From COMBO-56-21 sp963705355 (GTDB taxonomy: Archaea > Thermoplasmatota > Thermoplasmata > UBA10834): a stretch of DNA of 64,000 nucleotides. The notes beneath the pieces were generated by a model. That model made no database searches. It was given only the letters and a program-made list of their open reading frames with translations, and was not told where the DNA came from. Below, piece by piece: positions 8,068-16,016 of the stretch. The DNA is taken from assembly GCA_963705355.1 (NCBI GenBank), contig OY970070.1:1178001-1242000 (forward strand), given 5' to 3'. Position numbers and translations under genes: made by a program. Position 1 is the stretch's first letter. The number at the start of each line of letters is the position of its first letter.

Positions 8068-10395
8068 GTGTTCCTCGAGCACGAGCTCATAAAACCTTCC
8101 AGCGTTGAGCAGAGGGATTATCAGACAAACATCGCAGCTGCTGCCGTCAAGGAATCGACGCTTGTTGTCCTCCCGACCGGCATGGGGAAGACGATTGTCG
8201 CACTCATTGTCATCGCGGACGCGCTGCTCAGGAAGAAGGGGAAAGTGCTCTTCATGGCTCCGACAAAACCGCTTGTGCAGCAGCATGCGGTATTCCTAAG
8301 GGAGCATCTGCTGAAGTTCGAACCGGCAATGTTCACTGGCGAAATCCCACCTAGGCAGCGAGGAGACATCTGGAACGAGAGCAGACTTGTGGTTTCGACC
8401 CCCCAGGTCATCGAGAACGACTTGAACGAGGGAAGGATAGACTTCGATCAAGTTGATCTGATCGTCTTCGATGAGGCACACAGGGCTGTCGGAGACTACG
8501 CCTACGTGTCAATCGGAAAGCAGTTTTCCGGCCTGGTTCTAGGCATGACCGCTTCGCCCGGCTCAGAAGTCTCGAAGATCGCTGAGGTGTGCGAGAACCT
8601 CGGCATCACGAATGTGGAGATCAGATCCGAGCTCGACGAGGACGTCGTGAAATATACTCAGGACGTCAGGACTGACTATGTTGCGGTCAACGTCCAGGAG
8701 GGCATGTCGAGGGTCGTCTACCTGCTGAACCAGATATTCGACGAGCAGCTGACGAAGCTTCGGGGCTGGGGGTTCCTCGACCCGAAGAAACCGGTCACGA
8801 CAAGAGACCTGCTGGAGGCTGGGAATGTCATCCGGGCACGGCTGAACTCCGGAAGGAAATCGTTCCAGATATTCAAGGCAGCGAGCTCGCAGGCACTCGC
8901 GATGAAGATCAACCACGCGGTCGAACTTGCGGAGACCCAAGGCAAGGGAGCCCTGGAGAACTACTTCGACAAACTTGCGAGAGAAGGTGGCGAAAAGGGA
9001 GGCTCGAAAGCATCCAGGGACCTGGTCAAAGACGCCAGGTTCCAGCAGGCAAGAACCCTGCTCTACGGCATGGAGAGAGACCATCCGAAACTCGAGAAGC
9101 TCGTGCCAATTCTGAGACAGCAGTTCTTGGCGAAACCTGACTCAAGGATCATCGTCTTCACACACTACAGGAACACATGCGACCTTGTGACCCAGATGTT
9201 CGAGAAGATAGAGGGGTTCAGGCCAGTCAGGTTTGTCGGTCAAGCAAGCAAGGGAGAGGACATCGGCCTCAACCAGAAGGAGCAGAAGGAGATCATAGAG
9301 AAGTTCCAAAATGGCGATTTCAACATACTGGTCTCGACATCCATAGCCGAGGAGGGGCTGGACATACCCTCAACCGACCTGGTCGTGTTCTACGAGCCCG
9401 TGCCGTCCGAGATCAGAACCATACAGAGAAGAGGAAGGACCGGCAGGAGGAGGGCCGGCAGAGTCATAGTGCTCGTGACGAGGGACACGAGGGACGAGGC
9501 CTACCTCTGGTCCAGCAGAAGGAAAGAGATGCAGATGCGACGGGAGCTGGAGTCGCTGAAGCGAAAGCTCAGGGTCAGAAAAGGGCTTCCGGAGGAACCG
9601 GCGACCGCCCCTAGGCCTCTCACGCGAGTCGAGCTCACAGGCATGATGACCGTTGGGCCCGAGACTCGGAAGGAGGAGCTTTCGAGGAAGGTGTCCGAGA
9701 AGAAAGGCCAGAAGTCACTCGGTCAGTTCGAGAAGGACCGAGAACCGGAGGGGGCGGTTCTGGTCGTCTCTCCCAGGATCGGAAGCGCGGGCCTCCAGGT
9801 CGCGCTGGCCGAGCTCGGATACTCGACCGAGGTCAGGGATATCGAGGGTGCTGATGTCGTGGTCTCGAGCAGAGTGGCGGTGACGGTCAGAACCGTGGAC
9901 CAGTTCATTGACGGCATCTCTGACGGTTCGATCCTCATTTCTTTGGCGAAAATGAAACACGAGTACCTCCACCCCATACTCATCGTGCAGGGCGCCCCTC
10001 AAGGACAGGGCGTCCAAGCCGGGAACGCGGCAGTCTACGACGCCCTTAGCGCCCTGCTCTCGGAATTCCACATGCCCATACTCTCGACCAGCAACGCGAA
10101 CGAGACCGCCTCGGCAATACATTCGCTCCAGAAGCAGGAGGCGGCCAAGCATGCCAAGGAAGGCAAGGGCGTTCAGACCACGCTCGATGTCCCGAGCAGA
10201 CAGATGTTCCTCGTCCAGGGATTGCCGAATGTCTCCGCGACGCTCGCACAGAGACTACTCGAGAAGTTTGGGAGCGTCAAAGGAATCGCGGACGCGGACG
10301 TCGAAGAGCTTATGCAAGTGGATGGCATCGGTAAGGTCATAGCCGAAGGAATACATACTGTGCTCAGGAAGAGGTTCGGCGAGGAGAAGAGATAG
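8068..10395 (+). CDS. hef: Hef-type superfamily 2 helicase with degenerate XPF nuclease domain
   Basis: 775 residues, GTG start. The N-terminal SF2 helicase has Walker A PTGMGKT (36-42), DEAH (135-138), TASPGS, and the C-terminal helicase motif QRRGRTGRR. A XPF/ERCC4-like domain (about 560-700) and tandem helix-hairpin-helix motifs (about 720-770) follow. Hef processes stalled forks and flap structures. In the nuclease domain the catalytic residues are mostly replaced: the VDxRE position reads VSPRI (568-571) and the ERK triad reads T606-V607-R608; only the GDY-type Asp (D596) remains. So the helicase should be active and the nuclease probably is not, as in eukaryotic FANCM. A small zinc-finger gene follows directly. 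Confidence 0.9.
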   Translation: MFLEHELIKPSSVEQRDYQTNIAAAAVKESTLVVLPTGMGKTIVALIVIADALLRKKGKVLFMAPTKPLVQQHAVFLREHLLKFEPAMFTGEIPPRQRGDIWNESRLVVSTPQVIENDLNEGRIDFDQVDLIVFDEAHRAVGDYAYVSIGKQFSGLVLGMTASPGSEVSKIAEVCENLGITNVEIRSELDEDVVKYTQDVRTDYVAVNVQEGMSRVVYLLNQIFDEQLTKLRGWGFLDPKKPVTTRDLLEAGNVIRARLNSGRKSFQIFKAASSQALAMKINHAVELAETQGKGALENYFDKLAREGGEKGGSKASRDLVKDARFQQARTLLYGMERDHPKLEKLVPILRQQFLAKPDSRIIVFTHYRNTCDLVTQMFEKIEGFRPVRFVGQASKGEDIGLNQKEQKEIIEKFQNGDFNILVSTSIAEEGLDIPSTDLVVFYEPVPSEIRTIQRRGRTGRRRAGRVIVLVTRDTRDEAYLWSSRRKEMQMRRELESLKRKLRVRKGLPEEPATAPRPLTRVELTGMMTVGPETRKEELSRKVSEKKGQKSLGQFEKDREPEGAVLVVSPRIGSAGLQVALAELGYSTEVRDIEGADVVVSSRVAVTVRTVDQFIDGISDGSILISLAKMKHEYLHPILIVQGAPQGQGVQAGNAAVYDALSALLSEFHMPILSTSNANETASAIHSLQKQEAAKHAKEGKGVQTTLDVPSRQMFLVQGLPNVSATLAQRLLEKFGSVKGIADADVEELMQVDGIGKVIAEGIHTVLRKRFGEEKR

Positions 10396-10596
10396 ATGGC
10401 AACGGACAAGTGTCCCCTGTGTGAGAGCCCGTGCATAATCAAGATAATCACCACTGACGACGCGAGGTGGTGCGAGGTCGACGTGTGCAAGATGTGCGGC
10501 ACGATGTATCCGCGCGGTAGAAACGTGGTTCAGGTGAAGCCAAAGAAAACGTCTAGGCCAAAGACGAAGGTTGCGGGGAAGAAGAGGAAACGCTGA
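10396..10596 (+). CDS. Small zinc-finger protein with basic tail
   Basis: 66 residues beginning at the base after the hef stop codon, so almost certainly co-translated with it. The N-terminal half has two Cys pairs (CPLC and CKMC, plus two extra Cys) fitting a zinc ribbon. The C-terminal 20 residues are Lys/Arg-rich (ending KKRKR), as in nucleic-acid-binding proteins. Family unknown to me. Its position suggests an accessory factor for the helicase, which is inference. Confidence 0.65.
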   Translation: MATDKCPLCESPCIIKIITTDDARWCEVDVCKMCGTMYPRGRNVVQVKPKKTSRPKTKVAGKKRKR

Positions 10597-10641
10597 CGAC
10601 TTTCATCTCTGTTCTCGAGCCAGCATCGTAAAGCTCGTGGA

Positions 10642-10651
10642 GATATCTTTA
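10642..10651 (+). promoter_or_regulatory. TATA-like element for rpoL
   Basis: GATATCTTTA about 40 bases before ATG 10687. It overlaps the two upstream in-frame ATGs, which argues that those are not translated. Confidence 0.45.
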
Positions 10652-10686
10652 TGAACCCCATGCCCATACGAGTGAAACCGAGAAGC

Positions 10687-10962
10687 ATGGAGTTCAAGCT
10701 GCTGGAGAAGAAGAAGGACAGCATCAAGGTCGAAATCGTGGACCCAGATGAAACGCTAATCTACCCCCTGATACACGAGCTCCTGCAGGACAAGAACGTC
10801 TTGGATGCTCGGTTCGTCACAGGGCACCCTCAGCTGGACAAGCCTGTCCTCACCGTCGAGGTCAAGGAGGGCAAACCGCAGGCGGCCCTGAAGAAGGCTG
10901 CGAAGTCCCTTGCCAACCAGTTCACGGAAGCGCGCCAGCTGGTCGAGAAGCAGCTGGGCTAG
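10687..10962 (+). CDS. rpoL: DNA-directed RNA polymerase subunit L
   Basis: Small assembly subunit that pairs with RpoD in the archaeal RNA polymerase, equivalent to eukaryotic Rpb11 and the bacterial alpha N-terminal domain. 91 residues from ATG 10687, the normal length. Seen: the conserved EDETLIYPL-like stretch (DPDETLIYPLIHELLQD) and the GHPQLDKPVLTVEV strand. The frame is open to ATG 10651, but those 12 codons do not match the family and fall on the probable TATA box, so the later ATG was chosen. GAGAAG lies just before it. Confidence 0.93.
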   Translation: MEFKLLEKKKDSIKVEIVDPDETLIYPLIHELLQDKNVLDARFVTGHPQLDKPVLTVEVKEGKPQAALKKAAKSLANQFTEARQLVEKQLG

Positions 10963-11006
10963 AACAACCCAATGTTCTTACACTAGTTGATGATTCTTGG
11001 GTCCCG

Positions 11007-12290
11007 ATGAACGAGAGCGAGCTCGGGCTGGAAGTCTTCCTCACGCAAGAGATTCCGGGGATCGGTGGGAAGCTGAGGGAGACCCCCGAGGATTTCCAGG
11101 TCGATGAGATTTCCATCCTCCCGCCAGCCGCTCCCGACGGCAAGTTCGTCATCGCGAAGGTCTGGCACAGGAACTGGGAGGCAAACAGGCTGGTCCGCAG
11201 GCTCGGCAGCAATCTCAGGGTCGGCAGGGCCAAGATAGGCTTTGCCGGCACCAAGGACGGCCGCTCCGTGGCGACCCAGCTGATGTCCTTCAATGCTCCG
11301 ATAGAAGCGGTGCAGGCACTCACCATACCAGATGTCAAAATCATCGAGCCTTATAGAGCGAAGCGCATGATTTCCATAGGCGACCTTGTCGGCAACAGAT
11401 TCATACTGAGAGTTGCCGACATCGATACTGACCTGGACGCGAGAGCCACATGCGATTCAGTCAGGGAGAGACTAGACTCGGTCGGAGGATTTCCCAACTT
11501 CTTCGGGATTCAACGGTTCGGCTCGGTGAGGTCGATCACCCATCTTATCGGAAAGGACCTGATCCGCGGCGACTTCGAGGGCGCAGTTCTGAGATATGTC
11601 GCGAACCCATCGGAAGAAGAGGACTCAGAAGCGAACGATGCTAGACGCGAGCTCCAGGAAACGAGGGATTTTGAGCGAGCCTTCCGCGAGTTCCCGATGA
11701 AGCTCAGCTTCGAGCGCACGATGATAGGATACCTGAAGGACAATCCACACGACTACCTGGGCGCTCTGAGGACGCTGCCATACAACCTGCTCATGATGTT
11801 CGTTCACGCATACCAATCATACCTGTTCAACCGCATGCTGAGCGAGAGGATCAGAGCGGGCATGTCGATCAGAGAGCCGGAGGCGGGGGATCTCGTACTG
11901 CCCCTGAGCAAGACGAACGTTCCCGACCACGACAACCCAATACTAGTTTCAAGCGACAATCTGGTGAAGGCCACGAGGAACGCCAGAGATGGCAAGGCCT
12001 TCGTCAGCGGTCTCTTGTACGGCACGGACTCCGTGTTCGCTGAGGGGAGGATGGGGGAAATCGAGAGGAGGATCATCGAGGCCGAGAACATATCGAGACT
12101 GGATTTCCAGATCATCGGCTTAAGGGAGGCTTCCTCCAAAGGCTCGAGGAGGGAGCTCCTTTCGCCACACAAAGAGCTCGTCATCGATGTCGGCAAGGGA
12201 GAAGCGAAGTTCCAGTTCTCCCTGAACAAGGGATGCTATGCGACCAGCCTCATGAGGGAATTCATGAAGGCCGAGATGAGCAAGTACTAG
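11007..12290 (+). CDS. truD: tRNA pseudouridine(13) synthase TruD
   Basis: 427 residues of the TruD family, which converts U13 (U35 in eukaryotic Pus7) of tRNA to pseudouridine. Seen: the catalytic motif GFAGTKDGRSVATQ with its Asp near residue 79, the FPNFFGIQRFG signature near 150, and the inserted TRUD domain (about 150-340). Length is typical of archaeal members. It lies 44 bases after rpoL on the same strand and is followed by a tiny zinc-ribbon gene; no separate strong promoter was seen between rpoL and truD. Confidence 0.94.
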   Translation: MNESELGLEVFLTQEIPGIGGKLRETPEDFQVDEISILPPAAPDGKFVIAKVWHRNWEANRLVRRLGSNLRVGRAKIGFAGTKDGRSVATQLMSFNAPIEAVQALTIPDVKIIEPYRAKRMISIGDLVGNRFILRVADIDTDLDARATCDSVRERLDSVGGFPNFFGIQRFGSVRSITHLIGKDLIRGDFEGAVLRYVANPSEEEDSEANDARRELQETRDFERAFREFPMKLSFERTMIGYLKDNPHDYLGALRTLPYNLLMMFVHAYQSYLFNRMLSERIRAGMSIREPEAGDLVLPLSKTNVPDHDNPILVSSDNLVKATRNARDGKAFVSGLLYGTDSVFAEGRMGEIERRIIEAENISRLDFQIIGLREASSKGSRRELLSPHKELVIDVGKGEAKFQFSLNKGCYATSLMREFMKAEMSKY

Positions 12291-12326
12291 CAAACGGTTA
12301 TTTCGTCGTGCAGCATTCAGTGTCGC

Positions 12327-12488
12327 GTGAAGAGACCGAAGACAGTGCTCACGTGTCCCGAATGCGGGTCAGCCGACCTTTACTATGAGGCCGGGTTGAT
12401 CACTGGCTATAAGTACCACTGCAAGAGGTGCGGCTACATCGGAGCATTCGTGGTAGAAAAGGAAATGGAAGAAGAAGCGGAGAAGTAG
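12327..12488 (+). CDS. Small zinc-ribbon protein
   Basis: 53 residues from GTG 12327, 36 bases after truD. Two Cys pairs, TCPECGS (about residues 10-13) and HCKRCGY (about 32-35), are spaced 18 residues apart as in TFIIS/TFIIB-type zinc ribbons, followed by an acidic tail. No known function; such mini-ribbons are common in archaea beside RNA-related genes. It ends 28 bases before the convergent pan stop codon. Confidence 0.65.
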   Translation: MKRPKTVLTCPECGSADLYYEAGLITGYKYHCKRCGYIGAFVVEKEMEEEAEK

Positions 12489-12516
12489 TCTCCGCATGCT
12501 GTTTCTGGGGTTTCGG

Positions 12517-13725
12517 CTACGCGAACATCGGACCCGATTCCATCCCTTTCTCTGCGCCCTCATCAAGGACCTTCAGGATGGCCTTTTCGAAGTCCACCAT
12601 CGTCACAATGTCCCTGTTCTCTCTGATCGCGAACATTCCAGCCTCTGTGCAGATGGCCTTGATGTCCGCGCCAGTCGAGCCCTCAGACTTCGCAGCAAGA
12701 TCTTCAAGATTCACCGTGGAATCGAGGTTCATGCGCTTCGAGTGGATCCTGTAGATATCAGTCCTCGATTCGAAGTTCGGCATCGGAATCTCGATGATCC
12801 TGTCGAACCTTCCAGGCCTCAGAAGAGCTTCGTCCAGAATGTCAGGTCTGTTCGTGGCGCCTATGATCTTGACTTCGCCCAATGGGTTGAACCCGTCGAG
12901 CTCTGCGAGGAGCTGCATGAGGGTTCTCTGAACCTCTCTGTCTCCAGAGGTCGCTAGCTCCAGCCTCTTCGCGGCAACGCTGTCAATCTCGTCTATGAAG
13001 ACGATGGAAGGCGCCTTCTGTCTGGCAAGGTCGAACAGCTCTCTCACGAGCCTTGCGCCTTCGCCTATGTATTTCTGTACGAGCTCCGACCCGACGAACC
13101 TGATGAATGTCGCATTCGTCTGCTTGGCAACCGCCTTCGCCAGCAGAGTCTTGCCTGTACCAGGCGGACCGACAAGCAGCACGCCCTTCGGCGGGTCGAT
13201 GCCGACCTTCTTGTAGAGCTCCGGCCTCAGCAGCGGATCCTCGACGGCCTCTCTGACCTCCAGGATCTGATCCTGCAGTCCGCCGATGTCGCCGTAGACG
13301 GTGTCAGGCTTCGAGATTATCTCCGCGCCGACCACGATCGGGTCGAGCGATGGAGGCAAGACTCCCATGACTGCCAGAGTCTGTTTGTTCAATGCCACGC
13401 GCGCGCCAGCAGTGAGCAGCTCCGTAGATACATAGTCAGATGTGCTTACTATGAAGTCGGGCCCGGTTGAACTCTTCACCACGACTCTACCATCTGCCAG
13501 CACATCCTTGATCTGTCCTATGATGAGCGGGGGCGCCTTCAATCTCTCTAGCTCGGCCTTGAGCCTCTTCAGCTCCTTCTGGAGCCGAATAAGCTCCCCC
13601 TCGACAAACCTCTTCTCTCCTTCTACTCGGCGAGATTCTTCGACGAGCTCGAGGTTTCTTTCCTCAAGGACCGAAATCTTCCTGTGAGTCTCTTCCAACA
13701 TCGGGCTTGCTTGGTCCTGTTCCAA
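12517..13725 (-). CDS. pan: Proteasome-activating nucleotidase (PAN)
   Basis: Hexameric AAA+ unfoldase that feeds proteins into the archaeal 20S proteasome. 402 residues: coiled coil (about 12-64), OB-fold domain (about 65-130), AAA+ core with Walker A GPPGTGKT (186-193), Walker B FIDEID and the Arg-finger region RPGRFDR. PAN normally ends in a hydrophobic-Tyr-X motif that opens the proteasome gate; here the end is Met-Phe-Ala, a Phe variant. The start is TTG 13725: GAGGTG lies 7 bases upstream on the minus strand, an unusually good ribosome-binding site. ATG 13701 is a weaker alternative. Divergent from mbf1. Confidence 0.95.
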   Translation of the reverse strand: MEQDQASPMLEETHRKISVLEERNLELVEESRRVEGEKRFVEGELIRLQKELKRLKAELERLKAPPLIIGQIKDVLADGRVVVKSSTGPDFIVSTSDYVSTELLTAGARVALNKQTLAVMGVLPPSLDPIVVGAEIISKPDTVYGDIGGLQDQILEVREAVEDPLLRPELYKKVGIDPPKGVLLVGPPGTGKTLLAKAVAKQTNATFIRFVGSELVQKYIGEGARLVRELFDLARQKAPSIVFIDEIDSVAAKRLELATSGDREVQRTLMQLLAELDGFNPLGEVKIIGATNRPDILDEALLRPGRFDRIIEIPMPNFESRTDIYRIHSKRMNLDSTVNLEDLAAKSEGSTGADIKAICTEAGMFAIRENRDIVTMVDFEKAILKVLDEGAEKGMESGPMFA

Positions 13726-13732
13726 TGTATTA

Positions 13733-13738
13733 CACCTC
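13733..13738 (-). promoter_or_regulatory. Ribosome-binding site supporting the TTG start of pan
   Basis: GAGGTG on the minus strand, 7 bases before TTG 13725. It selects TTG over the in-frame ATG 24 bases further in. Confidence 0.6.
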
Positions 13739-13764
13739 GTTACAACACTTCTTACCGAGCTGGT

Positions 13765-13796
13765 AATTATATAAGGTTAAATACTCTATTTATTCT
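13765..13796. promoter_or_regulatory. Divergent promoter region pan/mbf1
   Basis: An AT-rich block. Minus-strand TTATATAATT (13765-13774) is well placed for pan, giving a leader of about 20 bases that carries the GAGGTG site. Plus-strand GTTAAATAC (13776-13784) or CTATTTATT (13786-13794) can serve mbf1, whose ATG is at 13827. Confidence 0.6.
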
Positions 13797-13826
13797 TTGG
13801 CCTCTTAGTCCAGTTGCGCGATTTTC

Positions 13827-14318
13827 ATGATTTGCGAGCTTTGCGGGAAGGACTTCACCTTCTGCAAGAAGGTGACTATCGAAGGGGTCCAGCTTGAGGT
13901 TTGCTCCGAATGCGCAAAGTTCGGCATCGAGTCGAAGAAGGCCCCTGAAAAAGAGGCGGGACCGAAACCGGTGATAACGCAGAGACTTGAGATTCGTGAG
14001 AAGAAGGCGCGCCCGAAGGACGTTCTCGAAGGCGTTGGAAAAGAGGAGCTTGTTGAAGACTTTGCCGCGCGCATACGAAACGCGCGTTCAAGCAAGGGAA
14101 TTTCACAAAAGGACCTAGCCATGAAGATCAACGAGCGTCAAACGGTTCTGAGCAAGATTGAGACTGGCCATATGAGACCCGACGACAAGGTCATCCGAAA
14201 GCTCGAAAAGGAATTGGGAGTGAAGCTTCGAGAGAAAATGGTGGACACTCAGATCGCGAAGGGCATGAGCACCTCCGCGCTCACGCTCGCCGACCTCATC
14301 AGGATGCAGAAGGACTGA
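13827..14318 (+). CDS. Archaeal multiprotein bridging factor 1 (aMBF1)
   Basis: 163 residues. N-terminal zinc ribbon (CELCGK and CSEC, within residues 1-30), a charged linker, then a Cro-type helix-turn-helix (about 75-135) including ISQKDLAMKI and LSKIETGHMRPD. This is the archaeal MBF1 layout; the eukaryotic homologue is a transcription coactivator, and archaeal MBF1 has been linked to ribosome binding. It diverges from pan and shares its promoter region. Confidence 0.9.
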   Translation: MICELCGKDFTFCKKVTIEGVQLEVCSECAKFGIESKKAPEKEAGPKPVITQRLEIREKKARPKDVLEGVGKEELVEDFAARIRNARSSKGISQKDLAMKINERQTVLSKIETGHMRPDDKVIRKLEKELGVKLREKMVDTQIAKGMSTSALTLADLIRMQKD

Positions 14319-14330
14319 CGACGGTGATGT

Positions 14331-14819
14331 CTAGCGGAAGTCTCTATCGAGAATCTCAGTGGTCGCGCGCTCGATGAAGGTGCTCTCGACACAAAGACCG
14401 TAGTCAGAAGCCACGAGGAGCGCGGCTGGCTCAACATCAATGCCCAACAATTCCTGCTTCTTGTTGACTCTCGAGACGACTTCTCTCTTGGACACGGACT
14501 TTGTCTTGACAATCCTGTCCACGATCTCCGAGAAGAGATCTTGTTTCGCCTTTGGCACTTGGTCGAGCACCTCTTTTGTTGGTTTGTAGTCCAGAGGGAC
14601 TTCGATTCTCGACAGATCGAACGCAGGAAACACGTTGCCGTTCCTTTTTTCGAGATATCCCCCGGTGATTCCGGCATCGAGCAGCTTCTGAGCCTCTTTT
14701 GGCGAGAACCATCTTGTCTCCATCGAAGCCGAGAAAACGAATTCTCGCTCCGTCAGGAACTCCTTGCCTTTACGCCTGAACAAGAGTGCGATACTCCTCT
14801 CGAGATCACCCATTGCCAA
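14331..14819 (-). CDS. DUF2240-family archaeal protein
   Basis: 162 residues, mostly helical and charged. The REFVFSASMETRWFSPKEAQKLL segment and the later LDYKP region match the archaeal DUF2240 pattern as I know it. The N-terminal two-thirds looks like a winged-helix arrangement, which would suit nucleic-acid binding, but no function is established. The start overlaps the end of the upstream HisA-related gene by 14 bases, so the pair should be co-transcribed. Confidence 0.65.
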   Translation of the reverse strand: MAMGDLERSIALLFRRKGKEFLTEREFVFSASMETRWFSPKEAQKLLDAGITGGYLEKRNGNVFPAFDLSRIEVPLDYKPTKEVLDQVPKAKQDLFSEIVDRIVKTKSVSKREVVSRVNKKQELLGIDVEPAALLVASDYGLCVESTFIERATTEILDRDFR

Positions 14820-15411
14820 CCAATCTCCCGAAATCCTCTGAGACGATGTAGTCCGCTCCGAGCGTCTCCAGGCTGGAACGCTCGGACACCGAAGCGAAGA
14901 CTCCTAGGGAGAATCCGAGTTCCCGTTTCGCGGCAACTGCTTCCTTGGCCAGACTGATCGGGACGATGAAATCGGCAATGCCGACTGCGCGAACGTCCCG
15001 AGAAAGGTCGAGGAAGGCTCTGCCAGCTACAGCGGGGTCAAAACTCACGATCCCATCCCGGTAGTCTACTTTGAAGATAATGTTCTCTGAAAGCTTAAAA
15101 GCTCCTCTCAAGTCGTCGAGACTTGAGAGCGTTGTTGTCCCGATCACGGCCTTTTCTGCTCCCGTGATTAGCATGTCGATCACATTGTTCGAGAACCGCA
15201 CCCCTCCCTCATACAGAGTCGGAATCTCCTCGGAAATCTCGCGCACAACATCCAGCTGCGGCTTGTTCCTCGCGATTCCGTCCTCATCTGCGACATAGAG
15301 CTTGTTGAAGTTGTCCGAGAGCTTCGACGCGAACTCGGACATCTCTCCGCGTGCATATGCGCGTTTCGTAAATGAACGACTCTTGATGTTTACGTAAGGA
15401 ACAACAAACAT
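14806..15411 (-). CDS. HisA-related TIM-barrel protein
   Basis: 201 residues resembling the archaeal family related to phosphoribosylformimino-AICAR-ribotide isomerase (COG1411 type). Seen: LYVADEDGI after the first strand, LYEGGVRF (phosphate-loop-like), AVIGTTTL and a terminal GADYIVSEDFGRL. It is shorter than true HisA (about 240) and no other histidine genes are nearby, so a role in histidine synthesis is not supported. A minus-strand TATA-like TTTTATCTA (15440-15449) sits about 33 bases before the ATG. Confidence 0.65.
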   Translation of the reverse strand: MFVVPYVNIKSRSFTKRAYARGEMSEFASKLSDNFNKLYVADEDGIARNKPQLDVVREISEEIPTLYEGGVRFSNNVIDMLITGAEKAVIGTTTLSSLDDLRGAFKLSENIIFKVDYRDGIVSFDPAVAGRAFLDLSRDVRAVGIADFIVPISLAKEAVAAKRELGFSLGVFASVSERSSLETLGADYIVSEDFGRLVGNG

Positions 15412-15535
15412 GAACAGACTCGGACAAAGAAGAATGCCCTAGATAAAACATCCTACCCGCACGTGACACGGGGAGACCAAACATGCGGTCCCGGACCGAT
15501 GCTCATCCCATTAAAGAAAAAGAGGAGTTGTCGAA

Positions 15536-15790
15536 ATGACAGAAGAGGAGAAGGTGTTCACATCCGGCTCTTGGTTTGTGAAACACGGGAAGGAAAAGGA
15601 GTCTGTCAACGTTTGGAAGGACTTCGCGGATTGGACGTTGAAGAGCCAACGAGGAATGATTGAAGCGTTCCTTCTGCAGGATCAAGATGATTCGAGGCGA
15701 TTCATTTCGTACGGACCTTGGAAGGACGCGAAGAGGATTAAGGAATGGGGGTCCAGGCCCGAATTCAAGGACTACTTAGCCAGGCTCTAG
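15536..15790 (+). CDS. Small ABM-like (dimeric alpha/beta barrel) protein
   Basis: 84 residues. The pattern (GSWFVKHGKEKESVNVW, then FLLQDQDDSRRFISYGPW, then a closing helix) matches small antibiotic-biosynthesis-monooxygenase-like or EthD-like ferredoxin folds. These act as oxygenases, haem-binding or stress proteins, and the sequence does not say which. GAGGAG lies 8 bases before the ATG. A 6-bp inverted repeat (CGGTCC/GGACCG, 15486-15498) lies in its leader. Confidence 0.55.
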   Translation: MTEEEKVFTSGSWFVKHGKEKESVNVWKDFADWTLKSQRGMIEAFLLQDQDDSRRFISYGPWKDAKRIKEWGSRPEFKDYLARL

Positions 15791-15929
15791 CAACTCTGTG
15801 ACGAAGTTCAGGTCAGGACTCTCGAGTCTGCGCTGCATATCTCAGAGCGATAGGAACAATGTGTTCATATCGACGCACCTGGCAAGACATCCCCCCACGG
15901 AAAACGGTGCGCAATAGTCCACGACAATG

Positions 15930-15938
15930 CTTATATAG
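15930..15938 (+). promoter_or_regulatory. TATA box for the thermosome gene
   Basis: CTTATATAG, predicting initiation near 15960 and a leader of about 60 bases, longer than most in this window, that carries the inverted repeat at 15965-15983. Confidence 0.65.
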
Positions 15939-15964
15939 AAGTTCTAACATATACAAACCTCTAC

Positions 15965-15983
15965 CCGCAGGGAATCCCTGCGG
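15965..15983 (+). repeat. Perfect inverted repeat in the thermosome leader
   Basis: CCGCAGGG, a 3-base loop AAT, then CCCTGCGG: an 8-bp perfect stem directly after the predicted transcription start. It can be a dyad operator for a heat-shock repressor or an RNA hairpin near the ribosome-binding site. Confidence 0.6.
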
Positions 15984-16016
15984 AACTTGACTAATCCAGA
16001 TAGCGGAAAGGGAGGT

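Noticed and set aside
15486..15498. CGGTCC/GGACCG inverted repeat before the ABM-like gene
   Set aside because: Only 6 bp around a single base, expected by chance in GC-rich DNA; not called as an operator.
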